DNA of 64,000 nt, taken from the NCBI GenBank assembly GCA_029204225.1, contig CM055104.1:53357417-53421416 (forward strand), read 5' to 3'. The notes under the pieces are model-generated. The model did no database searches. It was given only the letters and a program-made list of their open reading frames with translations, and was not told the origin of the DNA. Made by a program: the position numbers and the translations under genes. The stretch comes from Diphasiastrum complanatum. Taxonomy: Eukaryota; Streptophyta; Lycopodiopsida; Lycopodiales; Lycopodiaceae. Each line of letters begins with the position of its first letter. The first letter of the stretch is position 1. Below are positions 58,401-60,233 of the stretch, in pieces.

Positions 58401-60233
58401 ATGTGATCTAGTTTTTTGGATGTTCTTTTTTTGGTTTCTCTTTCACATGCATTAGTGATAGTCAAATGGTTAGTTGACTTGTTTCCTTGAGCTATACGAG
58501 AATCTGTTTTGCATTCATCACACAAATGCACACATAATTTTCATTTTCTCTTTTCTTTCCAACAAATGCTAGCCAACGGCACGTCAAAATTGTGCTTAGC
58601 ACCAACATCTAGTTGAGAAGCTAGTGGGGCCCCGGGGGGTTTCCATACCATAACAAACAAAAAGTATTGTGCATTGCACAGATCTAGATGTCGGTATTGC
58701 ACACGTCTGAGCTCTAGTTAGTGAGATGGGCCAAGCACCAAAGTCCATGCCACTGATAAAGCACCATAAAATCACTAGTCGTGCACCAACCTAAGTTGAG
58801 GGACCAACACAACACTCATTTTGCACATTTGGGCCTATGGACCTTGTTCTGTTGGATTGAGGGTCCAAGGTACACCCTTGTGACATCCTAGTGCAAAGAG
58901 CGTTAAAACGATGTCTAATGACCTAAATTGACGGCACAGCATGCTATGAATAGCAATATCCAGCGTTATCGCATGGTAGGCAACAAAAAAATTTGTTCAT
59001 GTGATGGATTCATCAAACTACAATTTCAAGTTTGATAAGCCTGGTTCTATTTTCCGGATCCATTACTAGTCATTGTCTCTGTATTACTCTTCACAAGCTA
59101 TAGAATAGATGGCAAGTGATTTGAGAAATGGACACTTGCATCACCACTCTATGAAAAAAAAAATATGAGCTTTTGGTAAATGTTTATTCTATGTGTAAGC
59201 CTAGGTTGCTTTTGTTATCTTTAGACCTTTGTTTGCAACAAAAATCATCTCCCTTTAATATAACTAGTCCCCAATTTATGACTGATATTGAATTTATTTG
59301 CTTGAGTTGGACTTGCCTACTACAAGATAATCAACACAAACAAGTCAACAATCTCTAAGAAAGTTCAAAAAAAGTGAGTACTTATGCTTTAAGAAAGTCC
59401 GTCCCTTACTTTTGGAACAAGGGATGGAAAACTAAAATGATACTAGAAGGTTTCTCAATGTAAAATGGAAAGACACATTAATAAATGACATAGTATCTTC
59501 TGTGCCAAGGATTAAGACAGCAAGAAGAGTTTTGAAAGTCAAAAGACTAAGACTAGCTACTCAAAATGCTCCAAAGTTTACTACAAGCATGATACTTTCA
59601 CAAAGGCATTAAAGTAATTTGTGACAATAAAACAACTAAATCAGGTGTTAGATTGTGGGAAGTGAACTTTGAAAATAAAAACCATAGAAATTGCATACCT
59701 TGAGTCATAACTCTATTTTTTAGTCAAAAATACGAGGATCACACGTATGCAAACAAAGTCATGTCAAGGATTAAGACAACAAAAAGAGTTTTAAAAGTCA
59801 AAAGACTAAGACTAGCTACTCAAAACATTCCAAAGTTTACTACGAGCATGATACTTTCACAAAAACATTAAAGTAATTTGTGACAATAGAACAACTAAAT
59901 AAGGTGTTAGATTGTGGGAAGTGAACTTGTAAAATAAAAACCATAGAAATTGCATACCTTGAGTCATAACTCTATTTTTTAGTCAAAAATATGAGGATCA
60001 CACGTATGCAAACAAATCATGAGATACGACTATGTTTCTCATAAATAGGATATGCAAATTTGTAGAAATCAACTAAATTACAAAAATAGCATCCAATCCT
60101 AAGTCGTTCCATCCACAATACAAGTAAAATTTCTTTAAAAGTAAAACAACTCGAAGATGAATCCTACCGTCATTTGTGAGTAGTCAAGTTTTGGATCAGA
60201 CAACTTCCTCAACTTCGCCAAAGTTGCACTTGC
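2163..60233 (-). CDS. NOMO: NOMO homologue, 14 internal exons (partial gene)
   Basis: This is a nodal modulator homologue. In animals it is an ER membrane protein with many luminal Ig/carbohydrate-binding-like repeats, a partner of nicalin and TMEM147 at the Sec61 translocon; plants have a single-family homologue. Exons 1-14 (60233 down to 2163) join in frame to 462 codons without a stop. They follow the family order: [125 protein letters not shown]. All introns are GT..AG, from 188 bp to 23,944 bp. The N-terminal signal-peptide exon and the C-terminal half with the membrane span are outside the window. I assigned it by remembered similarity to the plant protein. Family identity is secure; exact borders are predictions. 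Confidence 0.9.
2292..4144. other. NOMO intron, unannotated
   Basis: AT-rich intron sequence between exons 14 and 13. Short ORFs occur on both strands but none shows a recognisable domain. Confidence 0.5.
4145..4238 (+). repeat. GC-palindrome short element, copy a (GGATCG core)
   Basis: Head GTTGC at 4145, then about five occurrences of GGATCG or CGATCC, including a perfect palindrome around GGATCGCGATCC, then GGATCGCAA and a 12-nt T run. It is GC-rich in an AT-rich intron. See copy b and the sites at 46249, 51831 and 52004. Confidence 0.6.
4664..4740 (-). repeat. GC-palindrome short element, copy b (GGAACG core)
   Basis: Read on the minus strand: GGTTGCAG head at 4740, a core with CGTTCC, GGAACA and CCCGG motifs, CGCAA, then 15 T (seen as 15 A at 4664-4678). 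The architecture matches copy a in the opposite orientation, but the core sequence differs. Confidence 0.6.
4741..6442. other. NOMO intron, unannotated
   Basis: Intronic sequence with no recognised gene. It contains a 35-bp tandem duplication (5190-5259). The ORF-like stretch on the minus strand at 5946-6239 has no recognisable domain. Confidence 0.5.
5190..5259. repeat. Tandem duplication, 35-bp period
   Basis: Two adjacent copies of a unit starting TTTGTGTGGATAC, with one substitution between them. Confidence 0.85.
6443..6526 (-). CDS. NOMO: NOMO exon 13
   Basis: 28 codons, phase 0, acceptor gcag, donor gtagtg. It encodes [20 protein letters not shown], then QTGSFCFE. Confidence 0.95.
6747..6839 (-). 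CDS. NOMO: NOMO exon 12
   Basis: 31 codons, phase 0, acceptor acag, donor gtgatg. It encodes [20 protein letters not shown], then [11 protein letters not shown]. Confidence 0.93.
6840..9006. other. NOMO intron, unannotated
   Basis: Non-coding sequence between exons 12 and 11. The plus-strand ORF at 7726-7965 is Lys/Arg-rich but not recognised, and I do not call it a gene. Confidence 0.5.
9007..9078 (-). CDS. NOMO: NOMO exon 11
   Basis: 24 codons, phase 0, acceptor ccag, donor gtaagg. It encodes [20 protein letters not shown], then NDFM. Confidence 0.93.
9530..9852 (+). mobile_element. Possible LTR end plus primer-binding site
   Basis: TTGGTATCAAAGCC at 9839-9852 is one base off the usual plant initiator-Met tRNA primer site (TGGTATCAGAGCC) and follows CATAAC, as at the retroelement near 40862. 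The preceding 300 bp could be a decayed LTR. No internal coding domain follows, so this is a tentative remnant. Confidence 0.3.
9853..10946. other. NOMO intron, unannotated
   Basis: AT-rich intron sequence with no recognisable coding domain. A stretch at 10740-10940 looks like decayed repeat DNA but I cannot classify it. Confidence 0.4.
10947..11008 (+). repeat. (CT)n tract upstream of LINE copy 3
   Basis: A 62-bp CT tract with one interruption. The LINE 3' fragment starts immediately after it. No AATAAA hairpin module precedes it, so it may be an original target tract or the tail of an unrecognised copy. Confidence 0.9.
11009..11506 (+). mobile_element. LINE copy 3, 3' fragment
   Basis: It starts at the end of a CT tract and contains the degraded Ser/Asp then Arg-rich C-terminal codons seen in copy 1 (for example SEVDDDS, RRTTPIP, RRPPRQC). 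It ends with hairpin ATGCC-TTTT-GGCAT (11455-11468), AATAAA (11481-11486) and a short TTTC/CT tail. Confidence 0.7.
11455..11468 (+). other. 3' UTR hairpin of LINE copy 3
   Basis: A 5-bp stem ATGCC/GGCAT with loop TTTT, 12 nt before AATAAA. The stem sequence differs from copies 1, 2 and 4 but the position and loop length are kept. Confidence 0.6.
11507..11765 (+). mobile_element. LINE fragment between EN and RT domains
   Basis: It begins right after the tail of copy 3. It includes [20 protein letters not shown], which corresponds to the linker before the RT domain of the copy at 12978 ([11 protein letters not shown]). It is broken off where the inverted LINE begins, so it probably belongs to an older copy. 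Confidence 0.5.
11769..12764 (-). pseudogene. LINE endonuclease domain (inverted, frameshifted)
   Basis: Read from 12764 downward in several frames: [13 protein letters not shown] (start of an APE-type endonuclease, catalytic Asn), [10 protein letters not shown] (catalytic Glu), [15 protein letters not shown], then [13 protein letters not shown] (GDFN motif, in a second frame), [11 protein letters not shown], and [10 protein letters not shown] (the SDH motif with Ser changed to Ala). All main EN motifs are present in order, but at least two frameshifts break the frame. The enzyme would nick target DNA to prime reverse transcription; this copy is inactive. Confidence 0.75.
12765..14897 (+). 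pseudogene. LINE reverse transcriptase and C-terminal module
   Basis: Motifs in order: [70 protein letters not shown] (RT motif with the first catalytic Asp), [13 protein letters not shown] (frame 2), [13 protein letters not shown] (YADD active site), the thumb region and a long connection to 14672, then [13 protein letters not shown] (zinc-knuckle-like module). Frameshifts near 12990, 13510 and 13772, and a TAG at about 14670, break the frame. The domain order EN-RT-zinc module is that of plant LINE ORF2. It is not functional as it stands. Confidence 0.85.
14898..15385 (+). other. LINE copy 4 3' UTR with hairpin and AATAAA
   Basis: Non-coding end of the LINE. It contains hairpin GCACC-CACG-GGTGC at 15353-15366 and AATAAA at 15379-15384, then the CT tail. 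The segment at 15325-15350 resembles the 3' UTR of copies 1 and 3. Confidence 0.7.
15353..15366 (+). other. 3' UTR hairpin of LINE copy 4
   Basis: A 5-bp stem GCACC/GGTGC with loop CACG, 12 nt before AATAAA. Confidence 0.6.
15386..15460 (+). repeat. (CT)n tail of LINE copy 4
   Basis: 75 bp of pure CT repeat begins directly after AATAAAG. Confidence 0.95.
15461..16247. other. NOMO intron, unannotated
   Basis: Intron sequence between the LINE tail and exon 10. No recognisable gene. Confidence 0.5.
16248..16376 (-). CDS. NOMO: NOMO exon 10
   Basis: 43 codons, phase 0, acceptor gcag, donor gtatgt. It encodes [20 protein letters not shown], then [10 protein letters not shown] and [11 protein letters not shown]. 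The sequence is strongly conserved in plant NOMO. Confidence 0.97.
16377..18562. other. NOMO intron, unannotated
   Basis: Intron between exons 10 and 9. Both strands are open for about 380 bp around 16966-17544, but no domain is recognisable and I do not call a gene. It includes a 73-bp tandem duplication. Confidence 0.45.
17648..17793. repeat. Tandem duplication, 73-bp period
   Basis: Two diverged adjacent copies, each containing TTGAGCAAGAAGGTTATGTT. Confidence 0.85.
18563..18678 (-). CDS. NOMO: NOMO exon 9
   Basis: 116 nt (2 + 38 codons), acceptor acag, donor gtacat. It encodes [20 protein letters not shown], then [17 protein letters not shown]. Its first two bases complete the Gly codon begun in exon 8, so the frame is kept across the giant intron. 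Confidence 0.95.
18679..19229. other. Start of the giant NOMO intron (3' side)
   Basis: AT-rich intronic DNA upstream of exon 9. Nothing recognised before the retroelement scrap at 19230. Confidence 0.5.
19230..19611 (-). pseudogene. Ty3/gypsy integrase C-terminal fragment
   Basis: The frame reads [20 protein letters not shown], then [20 protein letters not shown], and later [16 protein letters not shown]. This is the conserved tail of Ty3/gypsy integrase (KxxHDRxxxxKxFxxGDLVLLYxSKL). No other part of that element is adjacent, so it is an isolated scrap. Low-complexity sequence follows. Confidence 0.65.
19612..19860. other. Intronic spacer
   Basis: Nothing recognised between the gypsy scrap and hAT copy A. 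Confidence 0.4.
19987..20008. repeat. (TA)n microsatellite
   Basis: A short TA tract inside the N-terminal part of hAT copy A; it interrupts sequence shared with copy C (PSQQF.YPMPDV). Confidence 0.8.
20181..21126 (+). pseudogene. hAT transposase, DUF659 region and middle (copy A)
   Basis: The frame starts [20 protein letters not shown], then [29 protein letters not shown] and [14 protein letters not shown]. This is the DUF659 block of plant hAT transposases (the catalytic RNase H-like fold begins near MSDGW.D). After a G-run at 20512 the frame shifts. Later pieces still read [20 protein letters not shown] and [20 protein letters not shown], then [17 protein letters not shown]. The exon ends at 21126 with AG before the GT donor. 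There are several frameshifts, so it is inactive. Confidence 0.8.
21262..21866 (+). pseudogene. hAT transposase, C-terminal dimerisation region (copy A)
   Basis: Exon 21262-21607 reads [20 protein letters not shown], then [20 protein letters not shown] and [20 protein letters not shown], the hAT C-terminal dimerisation core (WW...YP.LQRLA.RVLS). After an intron (21608-21697) the next exon carries [16 protein letters not shown] in a shifted frame, the classic hAT tail motif CERNWS.W..IHTKRRNRL. The intron at 21127-21261 splits an Arg codon (AG|G). The same position is used in copies D and E. Confidence 0.8.
21973..23555 (+). pseudogene. hAT-like C-terminal extension with AT-hook region (copy A)
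   Basis: After the acceptor at 21972 the frame reads [12 protein letters not shown] and [20 protein letters not shown], a short coiled-coil-like stretch. Acidic, His/Gly and then Pro/Ser/Ala-rich sequence follows. Past 23200 come [18 protein letters not shown] and basic residues equivalent to the AT-hooks of copies B and C, then [12 protein letters not shown] and SESEPEH before the stop. The extension is unusual for hAT transposases. Several frameshifts are present. Confidence 0.6.
23595..23711 (+). other. Gypsy LTR end and primer-binding site
   Basis: TGTGCTAGG starts at the hAT break and TATTACA ends at 23697. One base later TGGTATCAGAGCC matches the 3' end of plant initiator-Met tRNA. The 103-bp length is far below usual gypsy LTRs, so the LTR is probably 5' truncated. 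Confidence 0.7.
23712..24499 (+). other. Gypsy untranslated leader
   Basis: A non-coding leader between the primer site and the gag ATG. It includes repeated CAGCGCTG and ATCAGCGAG-type motifs; no gene recognised. Confidence 0.5.
24500..25632 (+). pseudogene. Gypsy gag (capsid and zinc knuckle), frameshifted
   Basis: ATG at 24500 opens [20 protein letters not shown]. Acidic and helical sequence follows ([20 protein letters not shown]). A shift near 24860-24880 moves the frame to [20 protein letters not shown], with a TGA at about 25024. From 25081 the frame is open again: [20 protein letters not shown], then the zinc knuckle [14 protein letters not shown] (CX2CX4HX4C), a Lys-rich tail and a TAG at 25630. 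This is a typical plant gypsy gag; one frameshift and one stop disable it. Confidence 0.8.
25675..26262 (+). CDS. Gypsy aspartic protease region
   Basis: The open frame contains [20 protein letters not shown], the retropepsin-like active-site region, followed by [13 protein letters not shown], the family's conserved second motif. The usual active-site triplet is D(S/T)G; here it is DDG. The frame ends with TAG at 26260 before the RT region, so it is separated from pol, either by decay or by a translational recoding event that I cannot demonstrate. Confidence 0.75.
   Translation: MYHEDHEHCCQLTSAMLARPFSFGPHDLVRMHGKVGNQSVRVMVDDGATHNFINYTLVKKLKLPEVPNQHRYIVSLAKGEDKKIWETMVSNLNLGIQGYQDEINFQIMHLDRTNIVLGRDWLYILGPSLHRNYQENTLNFQHKGREIQLHGEHDVPNSPMVCSSELYQLIGDDDHQVFLCDFQFIPEVSISSSIQ
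26263..27286 (+). pseudogene. Gypsy reverse transcriptase
   Basis: The first part reads [40 protein letters not shown] and [20 protein letters not shown]. The expected [10 protein letters not shown] block is damaged and shifted near 26640-26700. The frame resumes as [20 protein letters not shown], then [13 protein letters not shown] (catalytic Asp pair), [17 protein letters not shown] and [16 protein letters not shown]. It is a clear gypsy RT with one frameshift and small loss around the palm. Confidence 0.9.
27287..27800 (+). pseudogene. Gypsy RNase H remnant and tether
   Basis: Only the C-terminal end of RNase H remains: [20 protein letters not shown], then [20 protein letters not shown] and NTVADALSR. 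The catalytic core between VVETDV (27283) and [10 protein letters not shown] (27290) is missing: an internal deletion. An acidic Ser/Glu stretch follows before integrase. Confidence 0.8.
27801..28461 (+). pseudogene. Gypsy integrase, 3' truncated
   Basis: The zinc-binding domain has the HHCC pattern ([20 protein letters not shown], then [11 protein letters not shown]). The catalytic core shows D ([14 protein letters not shown]), D ([15 protein letters not shown]) and E ([13 protein letters not shown]). The frame runs to NWEEFV and then enters hAT-like sequence at about 28462, so the C-terminal domain and everything after it are missing. Confidence 0.9.
28462..28775 (-). pseudogene. hAT dimerisation exon, inverted within copy B
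   Basis: On the minus strand this reads [20 protein letters not shown], then [14 protein letters not shown], the hAT tail exon with its upstream intron. In copy C the same exon lies in the same orientation as the following intron (GTGATAAGC..). Here the intron and the rest of copy B are on the plus strand from 28776. The block has therefore been inverted relative to its neighbours. Confidence 0.7.
28868..30475 (+). pseudogene. hAT-like C-terminal extension with AT-hooks (copy B)
   Basis: The exon begins after the acceptor near 28867: [12 protein letters not shown], then [20 protein letters not shown] (coiled-coil-like) and [20 protein letters not shown] (acidic). A shift at about 29490 leads to [20 protein letters not shown], then a long Pro/Ser/Ala region, [24 protein letters not shown] (AT-hook 1), a TAG at 30206, then GKRGRPRR (AT-hook 2), [20 protein letters not shown] and SESEPEH. 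Basic GRP cores flanked by Arg/Lys are typical AT-hooks that bind the minor groove. At least one frameshift and one stop are present. Confidence 0.7.
30975..31340 (-). pseudogene. Small second ORF of the hAT-like element (left arm, two stops)
   Basis: This is the mirror of the intact ORF at 31934, with the same 366-bp length. It starts [20 protein letters not shown] and ends ESVEDP. Two in-frame TAG codons replace CAG codons of the right-arm copy (after GMNFTRR and after RRAN). It is convergent with the transposase C-terminus in the same arm. Function unknown. Confidence 0.65.
31543..31770. repeat. Three tandem units of about 76 bp
   Basis: Each unit begins near GGAGTGCAGCA and includes GGGGGAGCAACA and a GGCACATGG-type motif (starts near 31545, 31621 and 31698). 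Confidence 0.75.
31813..31915. repeat. GAGAGGCTGTGA minisatellite
   Basis: Alternating GTGAGAGAGGCT and GTGAGAGAGCCA units just upstream of the small ORF at 31934. Confidence 0.8.
31934..32299 (+). CDS. Small charged helical protein, second ORF of the hAT-like element
   Basis: An intact 121-residue ORF. It starts [20 protein letters not shown], continues [20 protein letters not shown], has an Ala/Val/Leu-rich middle and then [20 protein letters not shown], and ends in a Glu/Lys-rich tail ESVEDP. The spacing of charged and hydrophobic residues suggests one or two long helices or a coiled coil. It lies opposite to, and convergent with, the transposase C-terminal reading frame. I recognise no family. 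It may be an accessory protein of the element or a captured gene fragment. Confidence 0.55.
   Translation: MAERIPPRLEGKARRKLEEDVRRHNERHRKQEADIAEMLRQTRQRHQELQIPALAVALALAVELDLDEQIGMNFIRRQLIMVRERAAQRRANQEADRANREAEREQQNNAPDKGKESVEDP
32778..33326 (-). CDS. hAT-like AT-hook tail (copy C, open)
   Basis: An open 182-codon C-terminal frame from [20 protein letters not shown] to SESEPEH. It contains [24 protein letters not shown] (AT-hook 1), GKRGRPRR (AT-hook 2) and [20 protein letters not shown]. Unlike copy B it has no stop between the AT-hooks. The ATG is only the first internal Met: upstream the protein continues in other frames (33191-33724, with [17 protein letters not shown]). It is the best preserved version of this tail. 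Confidence 0.65.
   Translation of the reverse strand: MYQYRPSQCPFQYISPLPVPPPAAAPRAHTSRAHPLSAAQGHPSLTSLSQPASAWAQPSQPGDLHGGDEALTAPLVCKRPGRPKGAPNKKGRAQKQPGKRGRPRRAPSVGRGAVSQPAGAGLVGLACLGADAEADWEDVDDNSSSSDTQPMPVPDMHRYQLRELAWGPELSPEHSSESEPEH
33327..34325 (-). pseudogene. hAT-like extension, N-terminal half (copy C)
   Basis: Frames corresponding to copy A and B extension: coiled-coil-like LMAERERE, acidic [10 protein letters not shown], then [20 protein letters not shown] and [20 protein letters not shown]. Frameshifts break it between 33720 and 34000. The CT tract near 34190 codes the Arg-Glu repeats. Confidence 0.6.
34420..35019 (-). pseudogene. hAT transposase, internally deleted (copy C)
   Basis: The frame opens [20 protein letters not shown], continues [20 protein letters not shown] and [20 protein letters not shown], then jumps to [20 protein letters not shown] and [14 protein letters not shown] before the donor. 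About 250 residues of the catalytic middle, and a short piece after QAVA, are deleted with the frame kept. The next exon reads [20 protein letters not shown] (hAT dimerisation motif). Lacking most of the RNase H fold, it cannot be an active transposase. Confidence 0.8.
35020..35747 (-). pseudogene. hAT-like N-terminal region (copy C)
   Basis: Reading frames at 35747 ([20 protein letters not shown], then [20 protein letters not shown]) and 35580-35092 ([20 protein letters not shown], then [20 protein letters not shown]). The first resembles the second half of a BED-type zinc finger region, but I do not see the full Cys/His set. A Pro/Ser-rich linker follows. One frameshift. Confidence 0.5.
35749..36327 (+). 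mobile_element. hAT fragment E, exon interrupted by an LTR
   Basis: From about 35842 the plus strand reads [40 protein letters not shown] and [14 protein letters not shown], the hAT middle region. The exon ends at 36171 (AG|GT), the intron is 36172-36280, and the next exon reads [15 protein letters not shown] before the retroelement LTR starts at 36328. The intron position and phase equal those in copies A and D. The sequence differs enough from copy A to be another subfamily. Confidence 0.75.
36328..37113 (-). mobile_element. 3' LTR of the minus-strand copia element
   Basis: Plus-strand borders are TGTTAT (36328) and ATAACA (37113), the inverted ends of an LTR. The 3' (37113) border follows a purine-rich tract on the minus strand (TTAGGAGGGAG) just after the RNase H stop. 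The 36328 border interrupts a hAT exon. Confidence 0.7.
37122..38702 (-). pseudogene. Copia reverse transcriptase and RNase H
   Basis: Starts [20 protein letters not shown], then [20 protein letters not shown] (RT start). A shift near 38510 leads to [40 protein letters not shown] and [14 protein letters not shown] (catalytic YVDD), then [21 protein letters not shown] second shift near 37560 leads to RNase [52 protein letters not shown] and ADILTKPL-like AAEILTKPL. The copia family is certain. Two frameshifts inactivate it. Confidence 0.92.
38703..39806 (-). pseudogene. Copia gag start fused to partial integrase
   Basis: ATG at 39806 opens [20 protein letters not shown], then [20 protein letters not shown]. 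At about 39650 it jumps into integrase ([12 protein letters not shown]), which continues in another frame: [33 protein letters not shown] and [20 protein letters not shown] (catalytic Asp residues). Further down come [20 protein letters not shown] and [13 protein letters not shown], the linker before RT. Gag, protease and the zinc finger are deleted. Confidence 0.8.
39807..40863 (-). repeat. Copia leader with 68-72-bp tandem array and primer site
   Basis: Between the gag start and the primer site TGGTATCAGAGC (minus strand, 40862-40851) the leader holds a degenerate tandem array (about 40225-40845). Each unit carries GGGCGCTGGACAGCCTCCAC. The later units (starts near 40606, 40674, 40745 and 40817) are best preserved. 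Open frames here are by-products of the repeats. Confidence 0.8.
40864..41236 (-). mobile_element. 5' LTR-like region of the minus-strand retroelement
   Basis: It adjoins the primer site. About 200 bp (41038-41236) align with 49817-50012, including GGCCTGCTTATGCATAA and GTCCATAAC. The minus-strand start (GTTATGGACTTGGCTC) resembles the start of the LTR at 37113 (GTTATGG). Confidence 0.6.
41237..41509. other. Unassigned spacer
   Basis: Sequence between the LTR and a LINE fragment. An 88-codon plus-strand ORF is present without any recognisable domain. Confidence 0.4.
41510..41770 (-). pseudogene. LINE C-terminal module fragment (minus strand)
   Basis: On the minus strand: [11 protein letters not shown], then [20 protein letters not shown] and FRCLP, then [20 protein letters not shown]. 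It aligns with the end of LINE copy 4 ([21 protein letters not shown]) and preserves the CxxC..HxxxxxC pattern better than the other copies. It is an isolated fragment in the orientation opposite to the other LINEs. Confidence 0.75.
41771..42622. other. 5' side of the giant NOMO intron, unannotated
   Basis: AT-rich sequence between the LINE scrap and exon 8. No recognisable gene. Confidence 0.5.
42623..42782 (-). CDS. NOMO: NOMO exon 8
   Basis: 160 nt (53 codons + 1), acceptor acag, donor gtaagt. It encodes [20 protein letters not shown], then CPQGPGNSP and [15 protein letters not shown]. The donor opens the 23.9-kb intron that holds most of the transposons in this window. Confidence 0.95.
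42783..43721. other. NOMO intron between exons 8 and 7
   Basis: 939 bp of ordinary AT-rich intron without recognised features. Confidence 0.7.
43722..43805 (-). CDS. NOMO: NOMO exon 7
   Basis: 28 codons, phase 0, acceptor atag, donor gtacta. It encodes [19 protein letters not shown], then TVEGTVVSQ. Confidence 0.95.
44034..44095 (-). CDS. NOMO: NOMO exon 6
   Basis: 62 nt (2 + 20 codons), acceptor tcag, donor gtaata. It encodes (G)[20 protein letters not shown], which matches the family motif GKYNIRASHPELQVEVRGS. Confidence 0.93.
44096..45269. other. NOMO intron, 5' part, unannotated
   Basis: Intron between exons 6 and 5. A GGTTGGGTGGTTTTGCTCC block at 44877 is shared with 6926; it may be an old repeat, which I cannot classify. 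Confidence 0.4.
45270..45510 (+). pseudogene. Ty3/gypsy integrase zinc-finger fragment
   Basis: Plus-strand frames read [20 protein letters not shown], then [18 protein letters not shown], a stop and CQVNKAE. This is the HHCC domain of gypsy integrase, comparable to [20 protein letters not shown] at 27890. An isolated decayed scrap. Confidence 0.65.
45511..46248. other. NOMO intron, unannotated
   Basis: AT-rich, nothing recognised. Confidence 0.5.
46249..46305 (+). repeat. GC-palindrome short element, copy c (GGAACG core)
   Basis: ATGTTGC head, core CGTTCC, TTTCGGAAA and TCGGAACG, then CAAAC and 14 T. Same layout as 4145 and 4664. Confidence 0.6.
46306..47358. other. NOMO intron, unannotated
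   Basis: AT-rich intron. A weak candidate for the GC-palindrome family lies at 46781-46806 (GTGATCCGC, then GTGGATCGC) after an AAAT microsatellite. Confidence 0.45.
47359..47540 (-). CDS. NOMO: NOMO exon 5
   Basis: 182 nt (1 + 60 codons + 1), acceptor ccag, donor gtaaaa. It encodes [16 protein letters not shown], then GPAGVDVTL and [11 protein letters not shown], which is the second repeat. It is the longest exon in the window. Confidence 0.95.
47729..47793 (-). CDS. NOMO: NOMO exon 4
   Basis: 65 nt (21 codons plus 2 nt), acceptor gcag, donor gtggga. It encodes [20 protein letters not shown], then T and the first two bases of Gly. It is too short to stand out as an ORF; frame continuity with exon 5 (one base) supports it. 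Confidence 0.93.
47794..48186. other. NOMO intron, unannotated
   Basis: Sequence between exon 4 and the retroelement leader. Nothing recognised. Confidence 0.5.
48187..48549 (-). pseudogene. Retroelement gag N-terminus (partial)
   Basis: The frame opens [20 protein letters not shown], then [20 protein letters not shown] and [13 protein letters not shown], similar in style and position to [11 protein letters not shown] at 39806. A Pro/Ser linker follows ([20 protein letters not shown]) and the frame ends at 48187. No zinc knuckle is seen. Confidence 0.5.
48673..48788. repeat. Tandem duplication, 58-bp period
   Basis: Two near-identical copies starting ATGCTGTAAAAATGG in the leader of the truncated retroelement. 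Confidence 0.9.
50013..50689. other. NOMO intron, unannotated
   Basis: Nothing recognised. Confidence 0.45.
50690..50885 (+). pseudogene. Retrotransposon gag scrap
   Basis: Plus-strand translation gives [15 protein letters not shown], then [19 protein letters not shown] and [17 protein letters not shown] with internal stops. This resembles the helical capsid region of gypsy gag (AALHLxxxAxxWW, FxxxLxxRF). Short and decayed. Confidence 0.45.
51197..51253 (-). CDS. NOMO: NOMO exon 3
   Basis: 19 codons, phase 0, acceptor ccag, donor gtattt. It encodes [19 protein letters not shown], the conserved GPEGWSW/F-DP motif. Confidence 0.95.
51254..51830. other. NOMO intron between exons 3 and 2, left part
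   Basis: AT-rich intron with no recognised gene. Confidence 0.5.
51831..51905 (+). repeat. GC-palindrome short element, copy e (GTTCC core)
   Basis: CATAGTTGC head, then TTTCGAAA, GTTCCGAAAG, ACGTTCC, TGTTCC and TTCGGAACAT, ending in an A-run. It shares its head with copy c and with the compound element at 52004. Confidence 0.5.
52004..52470. repeat. Compound GC-rich foldback (GGTACCGC outside, GTCCGGACGC inside)
   Basis: The outer arms begin CATAGTGGCC at 52004 and end CCTATG at 52470, and are packed with GGTACCGC palindromes. The inner inverted repeat (52063-52357) starts GAGGGTCCGGGCCGTTTTGC and ends with its complement. Within it are dense GTCCGGACGC motifs separated by long T and A runs. 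An AT microsatellite (52369-52401) lies at the right inner edge. No coding capacity. It is a MITE-like or foldback structure nested in another. Confidence 0.75.
52369..52401. repeat. (AT)n microsatellite
   Basis: A 33-bp pure AT tract inside the compound foldback. Confidence 0.95.
52698..52784 (-). CDS. NOMO: NOMO exon 2
   Basis: 29 codons, phase 0, acceptor gcag, donor gtacaa. It encodes [20 protein letters not shown], then YYFLPVYDK, a near-exact family motif of the first beta-sandwich repeat. Confidence 0.95.
52785..54639. other. NOMO intron between exons 2 and 1, left part
   Basis: AT-rich intron. ORFs at 53537-53830 (+) and 54047-54395 (-) show no domain. A weak GAATC/GATTC-rich palindromic patch lies at 53885-53980. 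Confidence 0.45.
54640..54825 (-). pseudogene. hAT copy D, second exon (decayed)
   Basis: After the acceptor at 54826, minus-strand frames give [20 protein letters not shown], then [16 protein letters not shown], the hAT block RRW.WF.RPIHA.AH.LHP.W. A TAG precedes RRW and a small indel is needed to join the first exon. Confidence 0.7.
54931..56057 (-). pseudogene. hAT transposase copy D, main exon with one stop
   Basis: From 56057: [20 protein letters not shown], a Pro/Gln-rich linker, then MGESF, a TAG at 55811-55813, then [20 protein letters not shown] in the same frame. The rest is open to the donor: [100 protein letters not shown] and [11 protein letters not shown]. It holds the DUF659 and RNase H-like core (D in MSDG, VVTDN) and is the best preserved transposase core in the window. 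One nonsense codon separates it from an open frame. Confidence 0.85.
56271..59505. other. NOMO intron, unannotated
   Basis: AT-rich intron, right part of the gap between exons 2 and 1. Several short ORFs, none with a recognisable domain. Confidence 0.45.
59506..60020. repeat. Tandem duplication, 259-bp period
   Basis: Two adjacent copies (59506-59764 and 59765 to about 60020) start CAAGGATTAAGACA and differ at a few per cent of positions. It lies just 3' of exon 1 in the intron. Confidence 0.9.
60168..60233 (-). CDS. NOMO: NOMO exon 1 of this window
   Basis: 22 codons, phase 0 on both sides, acceptor ..ggcag and donor gtagga. It reads [18 protein letters not shown], matching the segment just after the mature N-terminus in plant NOMO. 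The exon before it is not in the 3.8 kb to the right edge. Confidence 0.85.
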
